From the NCBI GenBank assembly GCA_950022655.1, contig OX465584.1, positions 43,444,723-43,508,722 on the forward strand: DNA of 64,000 nt, written 5' to 3'. Of this stretch, positions 10,345 through 21,515 are shown in pieces. The DNA comes from Alentia gelatinosa (taxonomy: Eukaryota; Annelida; Polychaeta; Phyllodocida; Polynoidae). Position numbers and translations under genes: made by a program. The notes beneath the pieces were generated by a model. It was given only the letters and a program-made list of their open reading frames with translations, was not told the DNA's origin and ran no database searches. Position 1 is the stretch's first letter, and every line of letters starts with the position of its first letter.

Positions 10345-12586
10345 GAATGTGAATGAGGGAAGTGGCCTTATCGTATTCCGTCCTCGACAGATGGGCTCTG
10401 CTCAGGGCATCTGCGATGACGTTTTGCACCCCGGGGATATGGCTGAAGACCAGTTCCACCTGTAGGCGTGCCTGCACCATCCATGCCTGGCGGGCACACT
10501 CCGCCAGGACAGGGTTACGGGCACGCCCGCTATTGAGGGTCTGAACAGTTCCGAGGTTATCACAGAACACCTCAATCCGTGATCCCCGATCCCTGTCTGT
10601 GATAAATGTGTGGAGTGCGTAGATGGTATTCAGAGCCTCGAGCTCTGAGATGCACTCCACGGGATCGAAGACGGGGCACACCTGTCCGGAGTACGAGAAC
10701 CGGCCGTCGGTCCCTCCGACGCCCGACAGGCATGCATCCACCGTGATCCTCCGCGTCGGTGGACCCCGAGGGATGAGGGCGCGGCCGTTCCAGCCCCGGG
10801 CAAACTTAACGAACCAGTCGAGGTCCTGGCGCATCTCGGAATTGATGTTCATGTAGAAGCCCCTCATCCCCCGTAGGGCCTCGAGTAGCTTTGAGACGAA
10901 TGCCCGCGCCGGACGTATACACCTAGCCACGTGTAATATCCGGCCGAGCACCGACTGAAGCTGTCGTTTCGTCAACGTCCGTCGTTTGGCTACGGCCGAC
11001 ACGTGACCACGGATGTCCTCCAGCTTGGCCGTGGGGATCGATAGAGACATGGCACGGGCGTCGATCTCTATCCCCAACCACGTCACGGTCTGGCTCGGCT
11101 CCTGCGCCTTGTCGCGTGCCTCGGGTAGGCCCAATTCCGAGAAAAGGGCCCGCGCGATCCTGAAGTCCTCGGCCGCCTTACCTCGGTCCTCGGAGAGGAT
11201 GATGAGGTCGTCGAGGTACATCGCGGCCGTGACTCCCTTTGATGATAGTATCCCCACGATGGCCTCCGCCACACACTGCATGTGGTATGAGGAGGCACGG
11301 GCGCCGAACGGCATGGCCGTATCGCAGTAGTGCCCGCCCCCCCACGTGAAACACAACAGAGGCCAGTCGAGGGGATCGCACCTAAAGTTCTTGTAGGCAC
11401 GCGACACGTCGATGGACGACATGTAGGCCGACGTGCCTGCCTTGACGAGTTTGGCCACAAACTCGTCCACCGTAGGGAGGCCGTGCTCTCGCTCCAGTCC
11501 GTAGACCGAGTTCTTAATGATGAACGAGTTCACGCTGCACTCCCTCGGGAAAGTCATATCGGTAATGATGCGCCGGTCGTCCGTCCCGCGCTTCTCCCGT
11601 GTCATGAGTGGCGACACGTGACACCACGGGCTAAAAGGCGGTTCGGCGAACGGGCCCATCATATTGGTAAAGCCCGCCTCCTTTTCGAGAAACTTCTCTA
11701 CCTGCACGGGATGAGAGGTTGCGCTGGGGTGGTTGGCCACCCCTCTGGTATCACTCTCCGGTCCCAGGTATCCCAGGGGGAAACCGTATCGCAGGAAGCC
11801 TAGGAGCTCCTGCGCCTCCTCCACGTGTCCTAGGTAATGGTCCCATGCAGGTAGGTTTAGATCCGAAGGCACCTCGACCCTGGCGCCGAGTGCGTTGGGG
11901 ATTCCCGTGTCGCGCACGGTCCGGTATATTTCCGCGTGCCTGGCGGGCCCCACGGCCGTGAACTCCGGCCAAGTCTCCCGGCGATGTTGTTTGAAGGCTA
12001 ACGGGTCCGTACTCACGCCCTCCCGGTGGATTCCCGTTTCGCAGACATCGCGGAGTGCTTTAAAGTCGGGAGTGTTAGATTCCGGCGCACTAACACTAAC
12101 ACCCGGCAAGCGACTGAGACCATCATCCCCCACGGTGCCGGGGGCGGCCTCCGCCGGTGAAACGGGGGGTATCTCCTCCGGGAGTGTATTCGGCCCGTCA
12201 ATGTTGTTGTTTATCCGGGTCCCTCGGCCACGTGCCGAGGGGGTCACGTGATAGGTGACGTCACGTGGGGGAGCCGGATTCGTAACACAACACTCCGTCC
12301 TGCCGGCACCCCTTTCATCTTTCTTGCGCGCCTCGTCTACTGGCGGGGCGCGGCCGGCCCGTTTTTTGAACTCGGCTGAGGTTGGTGTACCACACTCTGC
12401 GCTGCCGCCGGCCTGGTAGTAGCCTGTAGTTGATACCCCGCCTGGGGTACCCGCCGTGGTGTGGGTACAGGGGGAGCCGCCGTGTTGTCGTACCCGTGTC
12501 CGTATGTCAGCTTGCGGTTGCAGGCGTGTACAGAGTGACCGCACTTCCTGCCCACCGAGTCGCAAAACGTGCACACGTGCAACCAC
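9461..12586 (-). CDS. Reverse transcriptase-RNase H polyprotein of the Ngaro-like element
   Basis: An open frame of 1041 codons. The RT domain spans about 320-510, with the first catalytic Asp393 in SIDVSRAY, MPFGAR near 425-430, and the YLDD box at 457-460. RNase H follows at about 612-732, with Asp617 (TVDACLSG), Glu648/Glu650, Asp676 (FCDN) and Asp726 (IADALSR). The functional protein probably ends near residue 750 (about 10340), where the recombinase frame begins; the last 290 or so codons are out-of-frame DNA over that gene. The first 250 bases overlap gag in the -1 frame, so expression may use -1 frameshifting or a separate start. No protease or methyltransferase was seen. Confidence 0.88.
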   Translation of the reverse strand: MVARVHVLRLGGQEVRSLCTRLQPQADIRTRVRQHGGSPCTHTTAGTPGGVSTTGYYQAGGSAECGTPTSAEFKKRAGRAPPVDEARKKDERGAGRTECCVTNPAPPRDVTYHVTPSARGRGTRINNNIDGPNTLPEEIPPVSPAEAAPGTVGDDGLSRLPGVSVSAPESNTPDFKALRDVCETGIHREGVSTDPLAFKQHRRETWPEFTAVGPARHAEIYRTVRDTGIPNALGARVEVPSDLNLPAWDHYLGHVEEAQELLGFLRYGFPLGYLGPESDTRGVANHPSATSHPVQVEKFLEKEAGFTNMMGPFAEPPFSPWCHVSPLMTREKRGTDDRRIITDMTFPRECSVNSFIIKNSVYGLEREHGLPTVDEFVAKLVKAGTSAYMSSIDVSRAYKNFRCDPLDWPLLCFTWGGGHYCDTAMPFGARASSYHMQCVAEAIVGILSSKGVTAAMYLDDLIILSEDRGKAAEDFRIARALFSELGLPEARDKAQEPSQTVTWLGIEIDARAMSLSIPTAKLEDIRGHVSAVAKRRTLTKRQLQSVLGRILHVARCIRPARAFVSKLLEALRGMRGFYMNINSEMRQDLDWFVKFARGWNGRALIPRGPPTRRITVDACLSGVGGTDGRFSYSGQVCPVFDPVECISELEALNTIYALHTFITDRDRGSRIEVFCDNLGTVQTLNSGRARNPVLAECARQAWMVQARLQVELVFSHIPGVQNVIADALSRAHLSRTEYDKATSLIHIHELYPIVPCTHASFVPVLRLFCRSGASLTPGEGICEAVRGACPRYARKPAIRSHHLPGVLQPDESGPPGTDREPDHVVSGIRGGPRPLAGHGRQPVIARPGTPPTDGGRRAADRRSPGEACPRGHEEKQAVRAKREGPHTNGCVQGGPRRTDGIAPPYGNEGGHAPHFLRGPTAGGGSAAVGSGIRPGSEPHSRGRGPRPPASHHHHQGGQKSSIRRATESDAPRGRGRYPGVPGRRGSRPTTGGPYGFTAGPVPDTARWDDHHITGYDQRMGPPPTGHRPPPQPQEGRCHSGI

Positions 12587-13551
12587 CGGATACCCCCTTC
12601 AGTGTGGTCGCTGCGGTGGCGGCACCCCCTCTCTCCATTGAAGTCCCGGCACGGGGCCTCGCTCCCCCGGGCACGTCCGGTCTCCGTGTTTTGACTGCTG
12701 TTTGCGGTGTGGGCACTGGTCATCGCGAGCCGGACACGTTCTTCCTGTATCCGGCCGTGATCCGACCATCGCATCCTGCCCGACTCGACCTGGTCGAAAA
12801 CAAAGTTTGACCAGCGTCTGACGCCGGCCCACGGCCGTGCCTGCGCGTCAACGGTCACCTGGTATAGATGTTTAAACATATGCTCCTTGTCCTCGGGGTG
12901 CAAGGCGCGATCGTCATTCAGTAAGGCCACAAAACATGAAATGTACTCCAGAGGCCCGAGGCTCGACCGTAGGTCCAGTTTCTGGTGCAGCGTGTACACC
13001 CCATCTCTGTCCATAAACATGTACGGCTTCGCCGTCGGCCTCCGGGCATTTAAATCAGAAAGTAGGCTCTTACCCGTTGTGCGGTCGTGTCGCATGGCCT
13101 CACGGCCGAATTCACGCTGGAGGTGTTCCTCGGTCGTGTATGCCTCTCGGAGTGCCCTGGGCGCGGGGAGGAGGCGCTCGTTCTGATCCTGGGCCCAGTC
13201 TCTCGTCCGTTCGGCCGCTGACGAAGCCCGTGAGCCGGCCCGGCGCGAGGTCGGTCTGGAGATCTGCATGATCGCGTCCATCATGCCGTCCATCTGGCGC
13301 GATATTTTGGTCATATCCGTCCTGACTTCACCGACGTCTGTCTTTACTTCGTTGACGTCTGTCCTGACCCCCCCGAGGTTGGCCTCCAGGGCTGTGATGC
13401 GTGAAGTCCGAGTCCGTGCGCTGGCGCTCGTTCCCTGTTGGGATACCGAGTCCACGTGGTCGCTCTCGGCTGCCGGCTGTCTTATCGTTATTTCCGAGTC
13501 CGTCTCGGCCTCCGCGGGTGCGGATGCCGCCACAGCACTTCTGGTCAACAT
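12337..13551 (-). CDS. Gag-like protein of the Ngaro-like element
   Basis: 404 residues from the ATG at 13551, chosen because the frame upstream (to 13734) runs into terminal repeat A1. Residues about 52-94 form heptad-like repeats (VRTDVNEVKTDVGEVRTD), a likely coiled coil for multimerisation. A Cys/His cluster lies at about 301-344 (Cys301, Cys310, His325, Cys327, Cys330, Cys337, His339, Cys344), like the zinc-binding region of DIRS/Ngaro gag proteins. The C-terminus is rich in Pro, Gln and Ala. It overlaps the RT frame by 250 bases. Confidence 0.75.
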   Translation of the reverse strand: MLTRSAVAASAPAEAETDSEITIRQPAAESDHVDSVSQQGTSASARTRTSRITALEANLGGVRTDVNEVKTDVGEVRTDMTKISRQMDGMMDAIMQISRPTSRRAGSRASSAAERTRDWAQDQNERLLPAPRALREAYTTEEHLQREFGREAMRHDRTTGKSLLSDLNARRPTAKPYMFMDRDGVYTLHQKLDLRSSLGPLEYISCFVALLNDDRALHPEDKEHMFKHLYQVTVDAQARPWAGVRRWSNFVFDQVESGRMRWSDHGRIQEERVRLAMTSAHTANSSQNTETGRARGSEAPCRDFNGERGCRHRSDHTEGGIRWLHVCTFCDSVGRKCGHSVHACNRKLTYGHGYDNTAAPPVPTPRRVPQAGYQLQATTRPAAAQSVVHQPQPSSKNGPAAPRQ

Positions 13552-13659
13552 GCCTGAACTATAATTCCTGACTGAATCGCTTGGTAGCCCTGTCCTCGTC
13601 TGCCGATATTCAGGGGAATACGGAGACCGAAGGTACGGAGGGCGATAGGGCCAAGGAGC

Positions 13660-13845
13660 GGTAGAAAAAATAGGTGTTGAGCGAAGGAGACCAGTGAAGC
13701 GAATGAGACAGAGTACAGTGTCGCACTCGCGCACTTTGATGTTTAGTGCGGCCGAGAGCGGATAGGTGGCGCAGGGGTGCGCGAGTGTAGAGTGGTTTCA
13801 CCAGGGGGGGCAATGACCACCCCTGACCAAAGGCCATGGGCAACC
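13660..13845 (-). repeat. Split direct repeat A1 (186 bases)
   Basis: Outer left end of the element in its own orientation, identical by eye to 8785-8970. It should contain the promoter and transcription start of the genomic RNA, but I see no clear TATA box. Confidence 0.9.
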
Positions 13846-14950
13846 AATGATATTTTTCGTATTGCCTTTGTTAGTTCATCAATAAGGATAAAAATATCTA
13901 AAAGTACTAATAAATACCGGAAGAGAAACGGAGGTGGAATCATGATTCCATCCGGAAGCAAATTTTATAAATTTGGCCTTGTCTTTTTTACTGTTTTAAT
14001 ATATTTACGTTCACTTTGTCCGCTGGTATCTAGGACCCAAATTGAATATTTCTGTGATGTTTTTGACCGAGCAATGTCCATATTTCACGCCCGGCGGAAA
14101 ACATTATATCAATGTGATATAAACTTTAGCGTAAACAACACCTGTAGAATAAACAAAAACATGTTTATTGCGACAGTCCCACATATACACATTATCAGCT
14201 AACTAACTCCTTATACCAACACTGACCTGACCTTGTAATTTTCGCCTAACCCTCTGCCATCGCCGCCCGGCCATCGACAAAGCCGCACGCCCGCACCCGG
14301 CCATCCACCCAGCACCCAATTACAATATAAACTCTTTGCCTTTCTATTACCCATGCCAGTCTCCGAATACTATGTAATGACAACTTTTGCTATACAAACA
14401 AGGTAGGCTGACACCCACATTACAATAGTGTTTTAAAGATAAAACTATCAAAACAAACATTTAAAAATTAATACAATGATGGTTTTATCATAAACAATTA
14501 ATCGGATGATACCACATCAGTGCTATAAGATCCAGAAATAGGAATTATCGTGCAGTGGCGTAAATGTGGGATTCCGCGGTACAATGGTAGAGAGAAAGTT
14601 CTCACGGGCAGTGTTTACGCCGAAATTAGATATGAGGAACCTCCATGTTTCACTCTATGAAATGGCCCAAGAGAACATGTCCAGGGTGACGAAACCTAGT
14701 CTACCTAGGCCTGTTAAGTCACTGTGTGATCAAGCTTTCTATCGGTTTTTTTTTGTTTCCAGCCACTGTAAAATTGGGAGATGTTGTCCAGAGAACGCGG
14801 TTCTCGCCTTATACATGTACCTCCTTCCCTTTCCTTCTCTATATATATATTCAAATCATGAAACAACAAACTTACACCAAACGTGTGTATTACATTATTA
14901 AACCGTTTATTAAGTCCCAAACAATACAAGAAGTCCGATAGTCTTAAAAA
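13846..14950. other. No recognisable gene
   Basis: AT-rich flank of the retrotransposon. A short C-rich patch at about 14255-14330 repeats CCCGGCCATC. The frame at 14566-14901 has no recognisable product. Confidence 0.4.
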
Positions 14951-15072
14951 AGCTTATATAAAGCAATTAAGCTCTGTTAAATATTTCAAAAGAGTAAGCC
15001 CCGCCCCACCCACTATTGAGCATGCCTGGAACAGGGCTACTAAGGGCATTTATTCAGTGGGAGTAGCGTGGC
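14951..15072. repeat. Dispersed repeat, copy 1
   Basis: TATAAAGCAATTAAGCT, then TGTTAA and AAGCCCCGCC, recur at 20937-21060. Weaker similarity continues afterwards (GCATGCCTGG-type sequence, then a GGGCATTTATTCAGTGGGAG-like stretch). No coding capacity; family unknown. Confidence 0.5.
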
Positions 15073-15176
15073 ACACTGTCAGGCCTTGTGTACATGTACC
15101 CTGGGCAACTTTGAGGCAGTGGTCGTCTATAGGAGCGCTGCTCCAATGCTAAAGCATGGGAGTAGTGTAAAAGCCT

Positions 15177-15899
15177 ACCCCCACCTACCATGATTCTGGT
15201 CCCGATTGGCCTTACGACGGCCTTCCCGACACCATTCCGATTGAAGCGTGAGGTCTGGCAAAATCGTGATAGGTGGAACAGGTTTCTGCGATTCCGTCTA
15301 CGACAGCTCACGATAGGCTGCGATTGTAAACGCCAAACGTAGAGGTCCCGATAACTTCCAACATGTTGGAAATTTCGTAGCCTGTCGTAGGGTATTGTAG
15401 TGTATTTGAATGAGAAAATATCTCTTGTGGGTGAAATACTAGATGGAAAAATATGAAATTCTAGAATTAGGTAGGCCGTATACAGATATATATTCGGTGA
15501 AAATATGATATCATTTGATTAAGGATAAAGGTCTGAAAATAATAGTTTCAGATCGGAATCACGATTCTATCATAGTTATCTTTTTCAATTTGATTGCATT
15601 AGAGTCTGAAAAATAACTTCAAATTATGTTGTGAATACCTCTAAAAAACTATTCAGATTCATTTAATGTTTCCAAAATTATAATATATTTCAATATTAAA
15701 ACTCATATACATTGATACACAGATTGAATCGTGACCATGGTTTATGTTTTTGGTCCTCCAAAGGTGTTTCTACGCTCTACGATTTCAAACCATGTCCACG
15801 ATTTGAAACTATCGGGGACCTACCGATAGGCCATGATTTGGGCATTTCAAATCGTAGCGATTGGGAAGCATGTCGTGGCCCATCGTGGTAGGTGGGGGT
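15177..15899. mobile_element. TIR element (MITE-like), family B, 723 bases
   Basis: The left end starts ACCCCCACCTACCATGAT and the right end, read inverted, starts ACCCCCACCTACCACGAT: 17 of 18 bases match. The interior has TACGAT/ATCGTA motifs and no transposase frame. A degraded relative lies at about 55810-56075. Target duplication not resolved. Confidence 0.65.
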
Positions 15900-16081
15900 C
15901 CCCTCTTAGGGCCTCGCTCTATTTACACAGGATAATCTCTCTATATATTGCATGTTTTGTAATGAATTTATAAGGCCAGGTTTGGGGGAAGGTACGAGCA
16001 GTAGGCATTGAGCCATGACATTTAGGGTCAGGGTTGTATTGGTCCTGTATAGGTTATTTGTAAACATGATTTGTGTGTGGA

Positions 16082-16360
16082 GAGGGGGGAGGTATGTGTG
16101 TATGTATGTGTATCATGTGTGTATCTCTGTATCTGTATTTGTATCTGTCTTTGCCTGTCTCTATATCTTATTCTGTCAGTGTATGTATCTGTATGTATCT
16201 GTGTCAGTGTGTGTGTGTTTGTGTGAGCCTGTGAAACTGCTTTTTCTGTCTGAGTATATATATATATGTCTGTTTATGTATATATATTTGTCTGTTTATG
16301 TATATATGTTTCTCTGTGTATCTATGTATATGTGTGTTTCTGTGTGAGCTTCTTCCTCGT
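16082..16360 (+). repeat. TG/TA-rich low-complexity tract
   Basis: Interrupted repeats of TGTGTATCTGTATC-type sequence, including short TATATA runs. The frames at 16015-16347 and 16266-16481 are products of this composition and are not genes. Confidence 0.85.
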
Positions 16361-16599
16361 ACACAATACAATATCTGAACTCAGTGTGAATCTGTGTTTT
16401 AGTGTGACTTTTTCAATGCCCCACCTGTGGTGTGCATGCCTTAGTACCCCTCACACTTATGACCTGCAAGCCACCCTGTGAGTTGGGTATACCCTCCGTG
16501 CCGGATCGCGATGGTCAGCAGTGACCTGTGTCAGGTACACACAGCCCGGCTCTCACTGTGTGAGGGGCGGGCCTTATTTTTTTGGGTAAAATTCTCAAG

Positions 16600-18469
16600 G
16601 AGTTATTGCTTAATATCAGCTTTAAGTAAACTGGTCTACAATGCTCAGATACACCTTTTTCTTCATCATATCGTGGTCCACTAAAGTCGATATTTTCTAG
16701 GGGAAACAGAGCTCTGCATATGCAATCCGGAAAAAAATGCTATTGACAACCAGTAATCCTAACCATTTAGGAGTACCTGTATAGTAAAACAAAGGTGTAT
16801 GAGTACTTAAAGCAGTGCTGTAAAACTATATGGTGACGCTATTACGCTCGTACAACCGAAAAGAATTATCTCTACAAGAGCGGAATTTGATTCTGACAAG
16901 TTGTAATAGGTACAACAAGAATGCTTCATCTCCGTAATAACACTTTTCTTGATAGAATCTCATTTTAGATTTCAACCTTATAACACACGCTATTCTAAAG
17001 TGTTGGGTATCCTAATAACCTAAACACATCTACGAATCTCTGTCCCCTAAGTGCTCTTAAAAACCTATCAAGACATTATGCTGCGAAAGAGGTGGAATGA
17101 TAGTAAAACTACATGTAAAGAATATGTTTAGACATTTATAACTACATGTAGAATGTATAAGGTGATTAATGCATTAGATATCAAAAACTGATTTACTACA
17201 TATGTTCACGCCCAACATTAACATTATGGCAGTCTGCAGGCAACTGGTCGATTTAGTTCTACAGCCTATTACCCGACAACTACCACCACGGGAAGCTCGA
17301 CATCTTCCGAGACACCTGTTGCCTCATCATGCATGCACGTAACCCTCCAATTTCCACTTAATTAATTGTGGACTATATTACCGCGCCATCTTACAAAAGA
17401 CATGTATGATTTAATTATAACATAATTTAACTCTTCGTGTAAAATGTTGATAGAATACACTTCACGTCAGGAAGCATTCAATGATAAAAAATGAATACAA
17501 TCAAGAGACCTTCAGTTATTTACCTTAGCTTATTGCATGCGAAGGCAAATTAGGCTTGTTAGTGGGATGTTGCACATACACCCGCAATACATTCTAGGTT
17601 CCTTCCGTATTTACTATCAAACAACGTTTTATCTTTTGCCATATACAACTGAAACATATGTTTAATTTTTCAATACAGTGTAAACATGTGAGGAGCATAC
17701 ATCAATACAAGCAAGCTTGCACGGTAGGTATATGAAATTTAAAAAACCTTTTCATTTTCAAATGCATAGCCCAATTGTCTGCCATCTGCAATTGGGTGAC
17801 TAACTTACAACAGCTTTGACATTGTGGACATTTTTGTTTAACAAAAGACTCAACTGAATATATCTTGTCAATCTTTGTCCTCTTGAACCATTTTGTATTT
17901 TAGTGATATAGTTATTTTCTTAACCACTTTGCCCTGAACTACAGGACTAATGCTGGGTAGGCTTAAGTTTGTTTGAGACTACGGGACAACAGCTTCAGCC
18001 TGAAAGGAAGTAACCACACAGTGGCACCAGGAAACGGAACTACAGCCAGAATGAAGCGTTGCTCCAATGATCTGCTAACAACTATTCTATTAATTTGAAG
18101 AGTGGAAGAGATTTCCCTGGAAACTGCTGTCAAAGCGAGGGTCAAATTTTTTTTTAATGTTTCAAAGAACTGGGCAGGACAAAATAAGATGGCATTCGGG
18201 TAGTTGCTAACTAAGGCGAAATTGCTATATCTATCAGCTATCTACAATTTAACAAATTACCTAGTTCAAGCTACAATTAATTTACAGTCTAAATCAATAC
18301 GAGAGCGCTACATCATTATTTTCAAATTCAAAGTTATAGTCAGAATTTTACCTTCAAACAGTTTATTTGAAGATGATATTTGGAAATCAGATGGCCATTT
18401 CATACTGGATAAAATAAACGAAACTGTATAATTTGATATTTATGAATGCGTTCTCGGCAGACACCGATG
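16600..18469. other. No recognisable gene
   Basis: AT-rich sequence with only short frames (17963-18145 minus, 18204-18431 plus) and no recognised domain or repeat. Confidence 0.4.
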
Positions 18470-20450
18470 TTTTAATAGCTCAATCCTACCTCCAAGACCT
18501 ACTGTTGCTGTCTTAATTGCGACGGAGCAATTCTAGCGTTATGGTTTTGTGACTGGCATTAGCCCTATGCTAATTCCCGATATCTGATAGTAATTACATC
18601 AGAAAAATATTTCTCGGCCTATTCGTTCGCTCCCTCTTCCGCTTACCAATTGAGGCAAACACCTGGTTTTCTTATTTGTCCCAAATTAATTGAACGCTCA
18701 AGTGAATGATCATGGGAGAAGGGCTCGGTTCGCACTAATTGGGAAGATAATTCAAACTGTAATTACCGGAGATATTATTCTGTCCTAACTCCTATTCAAA
18801 TTAGCCTTTATTTACAGGGAATGTAATCAAAATCTAGGTAGAAAAATATGCCAGAAGTCAGAATGTCATCATAAAGTATCAATCCTGCAAGTTATCCTGT
18901 CTGGGCCTAACAGCTGCGTCGTTAGAGACAGAATATACATTTATTGGAGGGTCCTCAATATAAACAGATCCAGTTCAAATACAGCAGACTTATTTGTAGT
19001 GCTAATGCAATAAAGTAATCACGGAGGTTCATAACAACAGTGAACATTTATAGACGATCTCCCCGTCAGACAAGCATTGAGCTGAAAAACAGCAGCTCCA
19101 AAATAGCAGTGTCGTTGTTCTTGGCTGTAAGCCAACACCCACGGTAAGCTATAATAACGGCAATGGGATAAGTCGGGCTATACAGGACCCTAAATCGAAA
19201 TTTCACCATGCCTCAATTCTGATGAAGACAATTCAGTTAAAATGATCAATCCATTGAGCGCATTTTCTTATACTCGATCCCACCCAGAATCGGCTCGCTT
19301 TATAAACTGGATCTCTTATGCCGGATGAAGGGTACAACAGGAAGTACCTGATCGACATACTTCGGAGTGGGGTGGAGTGAAAAAAATGGATTTTGTAGGG
19401 GATGGTTTCAGTCAGTGCCACAGGGCAGTAAAGGACTTCCCACTCACTGAGCTGCATTTCACCCTGAACGAGCTTCTAGTGAGTGGAAAATATCTCATAA
19501 CGAGCGGGTACTTCAAACTGATTGAATGATGGGCGCTTGCGGTCATAAAATGAAACTGAAATTATAGCCTAGTAATCTTAGAGTATTACGCTTCAACAAC
19601 AGGAAAATGAAGTTAGCTTTAAGCGATTTTATCTAAAATTGTGACTCTCGCCGCACACATAAGACCCTGTGGTTGTGGCGGGTCTGAGCTGTTCAGAGTC
19701 CCTCAGATCCTACCGAACCGATGAGAATCCTCATTCGTCTGTCGACGCGGAGTTGTAACACGGGAGGCACAGGGAATATTTTCACTGCTGACGTGAAACA
19801 AATCCTGTGGCTGCAGGCGCGATCGTTAAAGCCTCTTCTCTTTTTTCTTACCGCGGAGGTGTCTTCCAACGAACCTAATACATCATCCAAAAATTGAAGT
19901 AATATAGAATGGGACGCCACGCCGGCGTATTTATTTCTGGAGAAGAGCGTCCAAATTAGATCAAAGAAAGCACGGCCACGATTAGTAATTGATCATTATG
20001 TCATCAGATTCGACGGCGGTAGTGGAACGAGGGGGGAAAAAGTTCATTTTGGTTAATTTTTCAATGGGACAAAATCTGTGATGATAGGATGGAGGGATTT
20101 GTCTTTTAACCTCCTTCTCAGACAGAGTCGTGGTGGTGTGAGAACGGAGTTGGCCATCCTAAGCTGGAAACGATATTCATTGTCCCTCCGGCGGAGGGAA
20201 TCAATGAAAGTTCAAAGTGTGATGACATCAAAGTGATTGAGAACGTACTCATAAATAGCCTTAGGTACGAGCCTCAGCGCTGATTCGACCACTTCACAGA
20301 GCTAATTCCTTGCTGGGTATGCATTATTACTCCTGTAAGCTAGCCCTGGGAAAATAGGCGTCTCCATCCCCGTTCAGGCCCTTCCTGTGAGAGGCAATCT
20401 CTCTATACGGCTTATCTGTTCAACAAAAAATCCTCAAAAGAGACGGAAAG
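18470..20450. promoter_or_regulatory. Candidate cis-regulatory stretch
   Basis: Apparently repeat-free sequence with many TAATTA/TAATTG/AATTA homeodomain-type cores (about 18500-18840 and 19975-20000), a CACCTG E-box near 18660, and a POU/homeo-like TATGCATTATTA near 20317. No coding frame is convincing (19233-19457 and 19693-19920 minus have no domain). Such composition is common in developmental enhancers; this is inference only. Confidence 0.2.
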
Positions 20451-20936
20451 ACCGACACTGCCATTTAACGCGAAATCCATATTGAATTACCCCTGTTCAA
20501 AGCTATATTTCCGCGCACTATCGTACCAATATACATGTAAAGCAAGGAAAGTGATAGCTTATTTCTTGCTTCATTTATTAAGATAACTTTACGTGGTAAG
20601 ACCTTTATATTGGCAGTATTGGGTTATATAAAGTATAGTATGACCCCATGTCCGCTAAGCTCCCGATACACTACAATAGGCTTTACCCTTTAAGACATCG
20701 ACATTTGTTCCCGATTCATTCCGACCGTCGGCTCGGTGAGAACCTCTGTTCTCTTTAAGATATTAGAAAACAGCCCGCAGATCTATAATCGCCCCGTCTC
20801 CCCTAAAAACCAATATAAGGCACTTTTAAATCGGCCAGGAGGATAGGTAGCATTGCTATGTTAATGTCCTGCTCAGAATCAGGAACAGTCGGTGAAAGTG
20901 CATACATCGAAGATGCGTACAACGGGGAAAGTCGAT

Positions 20937-21060
20937 TAAAGCTGATATAAAGCAATTAAGCTGTGTTAATTAATCCTAAAAATTAAGCCCCGCCCACACG
21001 GCCGACATCAGGCACGCATGGATCGGGACTGACAGGTGCATATATTGGGTGAGGTCCTCC
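20937..21060. repeat. Dispersed repeat, copy 2
   Basis: Second copy of the repeat at 14951-15072, sharing ATAAAGCAATTAAGCT and AAGCCCCGCC. It is also followed, within about 250 bases, by a TG-rich low-complexity tract. Confidence 0.5.
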
Positions 21061-21239
21061 AGCATGGAGTTGTCCCATTACACTAAGTCCAGTTAAGGAA
21101 TAGAGTAGACCGAGTAGCCAATGACTGCATTCGCCGCAAACCCTGACCTTGACCCGACTGACTCTCTGACCCTCACTGTGAACACATGTACCCGGCTGTA
21201 TTTAGTAGGGTGAGATTGGGATACACAAATACACAACAT

Positions 21240-21515
21240 GGCATGTTGTTAGTGTGAGTATAGTATGTTATAGTATATGTTATACCTTATAGTTATAGAT
21301 TTGGGTTGGGCCATTATACTGTATAAATCTGTGTGTTTTACCAGTGTCTGTAGAGCCATGCCTGCCTCTGTGTGTGTGACTGGAGCTGTTACTCTGTGAG
21401 CACATGTGTGTCTGTCACACACAATGTCGACCTGTGTGATTCTATGTGTGCAAACTGTATCTGTATGTCTGTATATCTTCGTATCTGTGTATGTCTGTTT
21501 ATCACCCTGATTATG
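21240..21515. repeat. TG/TA-rich low-complexity tract
   Basis: Runs of TATAGTATGTTATAG and TCTGTGTG type. The minus frame at 21249-21524 (many Thr-Asp-Thr) is a shadow of this composition. Confidence 0.7.

Larger units (their letters stand above)
8435..13845 (-). mobile_element. Full-length Ngaro/PAT-type tyrosine-recombinase retrotransposon
   Basis: On the minus strand the order is: repeat A1 (13845-13660), gag, RT-RNase H, tyrosine recombinase, repeat B1 (9278-8971), A2 (8970-8785), a 42-base unique spacer (8784-8743), and B2 (8742-8435). This A1-ORFs-B1-A2-B2 split-direct-repeat plan is that of Ngaro and PAT elements within the DIRS order. There is no integrase, LTR or aspartic protease, and no methyltransferase domain is visible after RNase H, which favours Ngaro-like over classic DIRS. 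By eye, A1 equals A2 (186 bases) and B1 equals B2 (308 bases) without mismatch. All three ORFs are intact, so the insertion is recent. The ORF block is strikingly GC-rich against an AT-rich host. Confidence 0.9.

Noticed and set aside
11330..11803. 157-codon plus-strand frame inside the retrotransposon
   Set aside because: Shadow of the RT gene in GC-rich DNA where stop codons are rare; several other such frames exist between 9.4 and 13.6 kb.
16015..16347. 110-codon Cys/Val/Tyr-rich frame
   Set aside because: Product of the TG/TA low-complexity tract.
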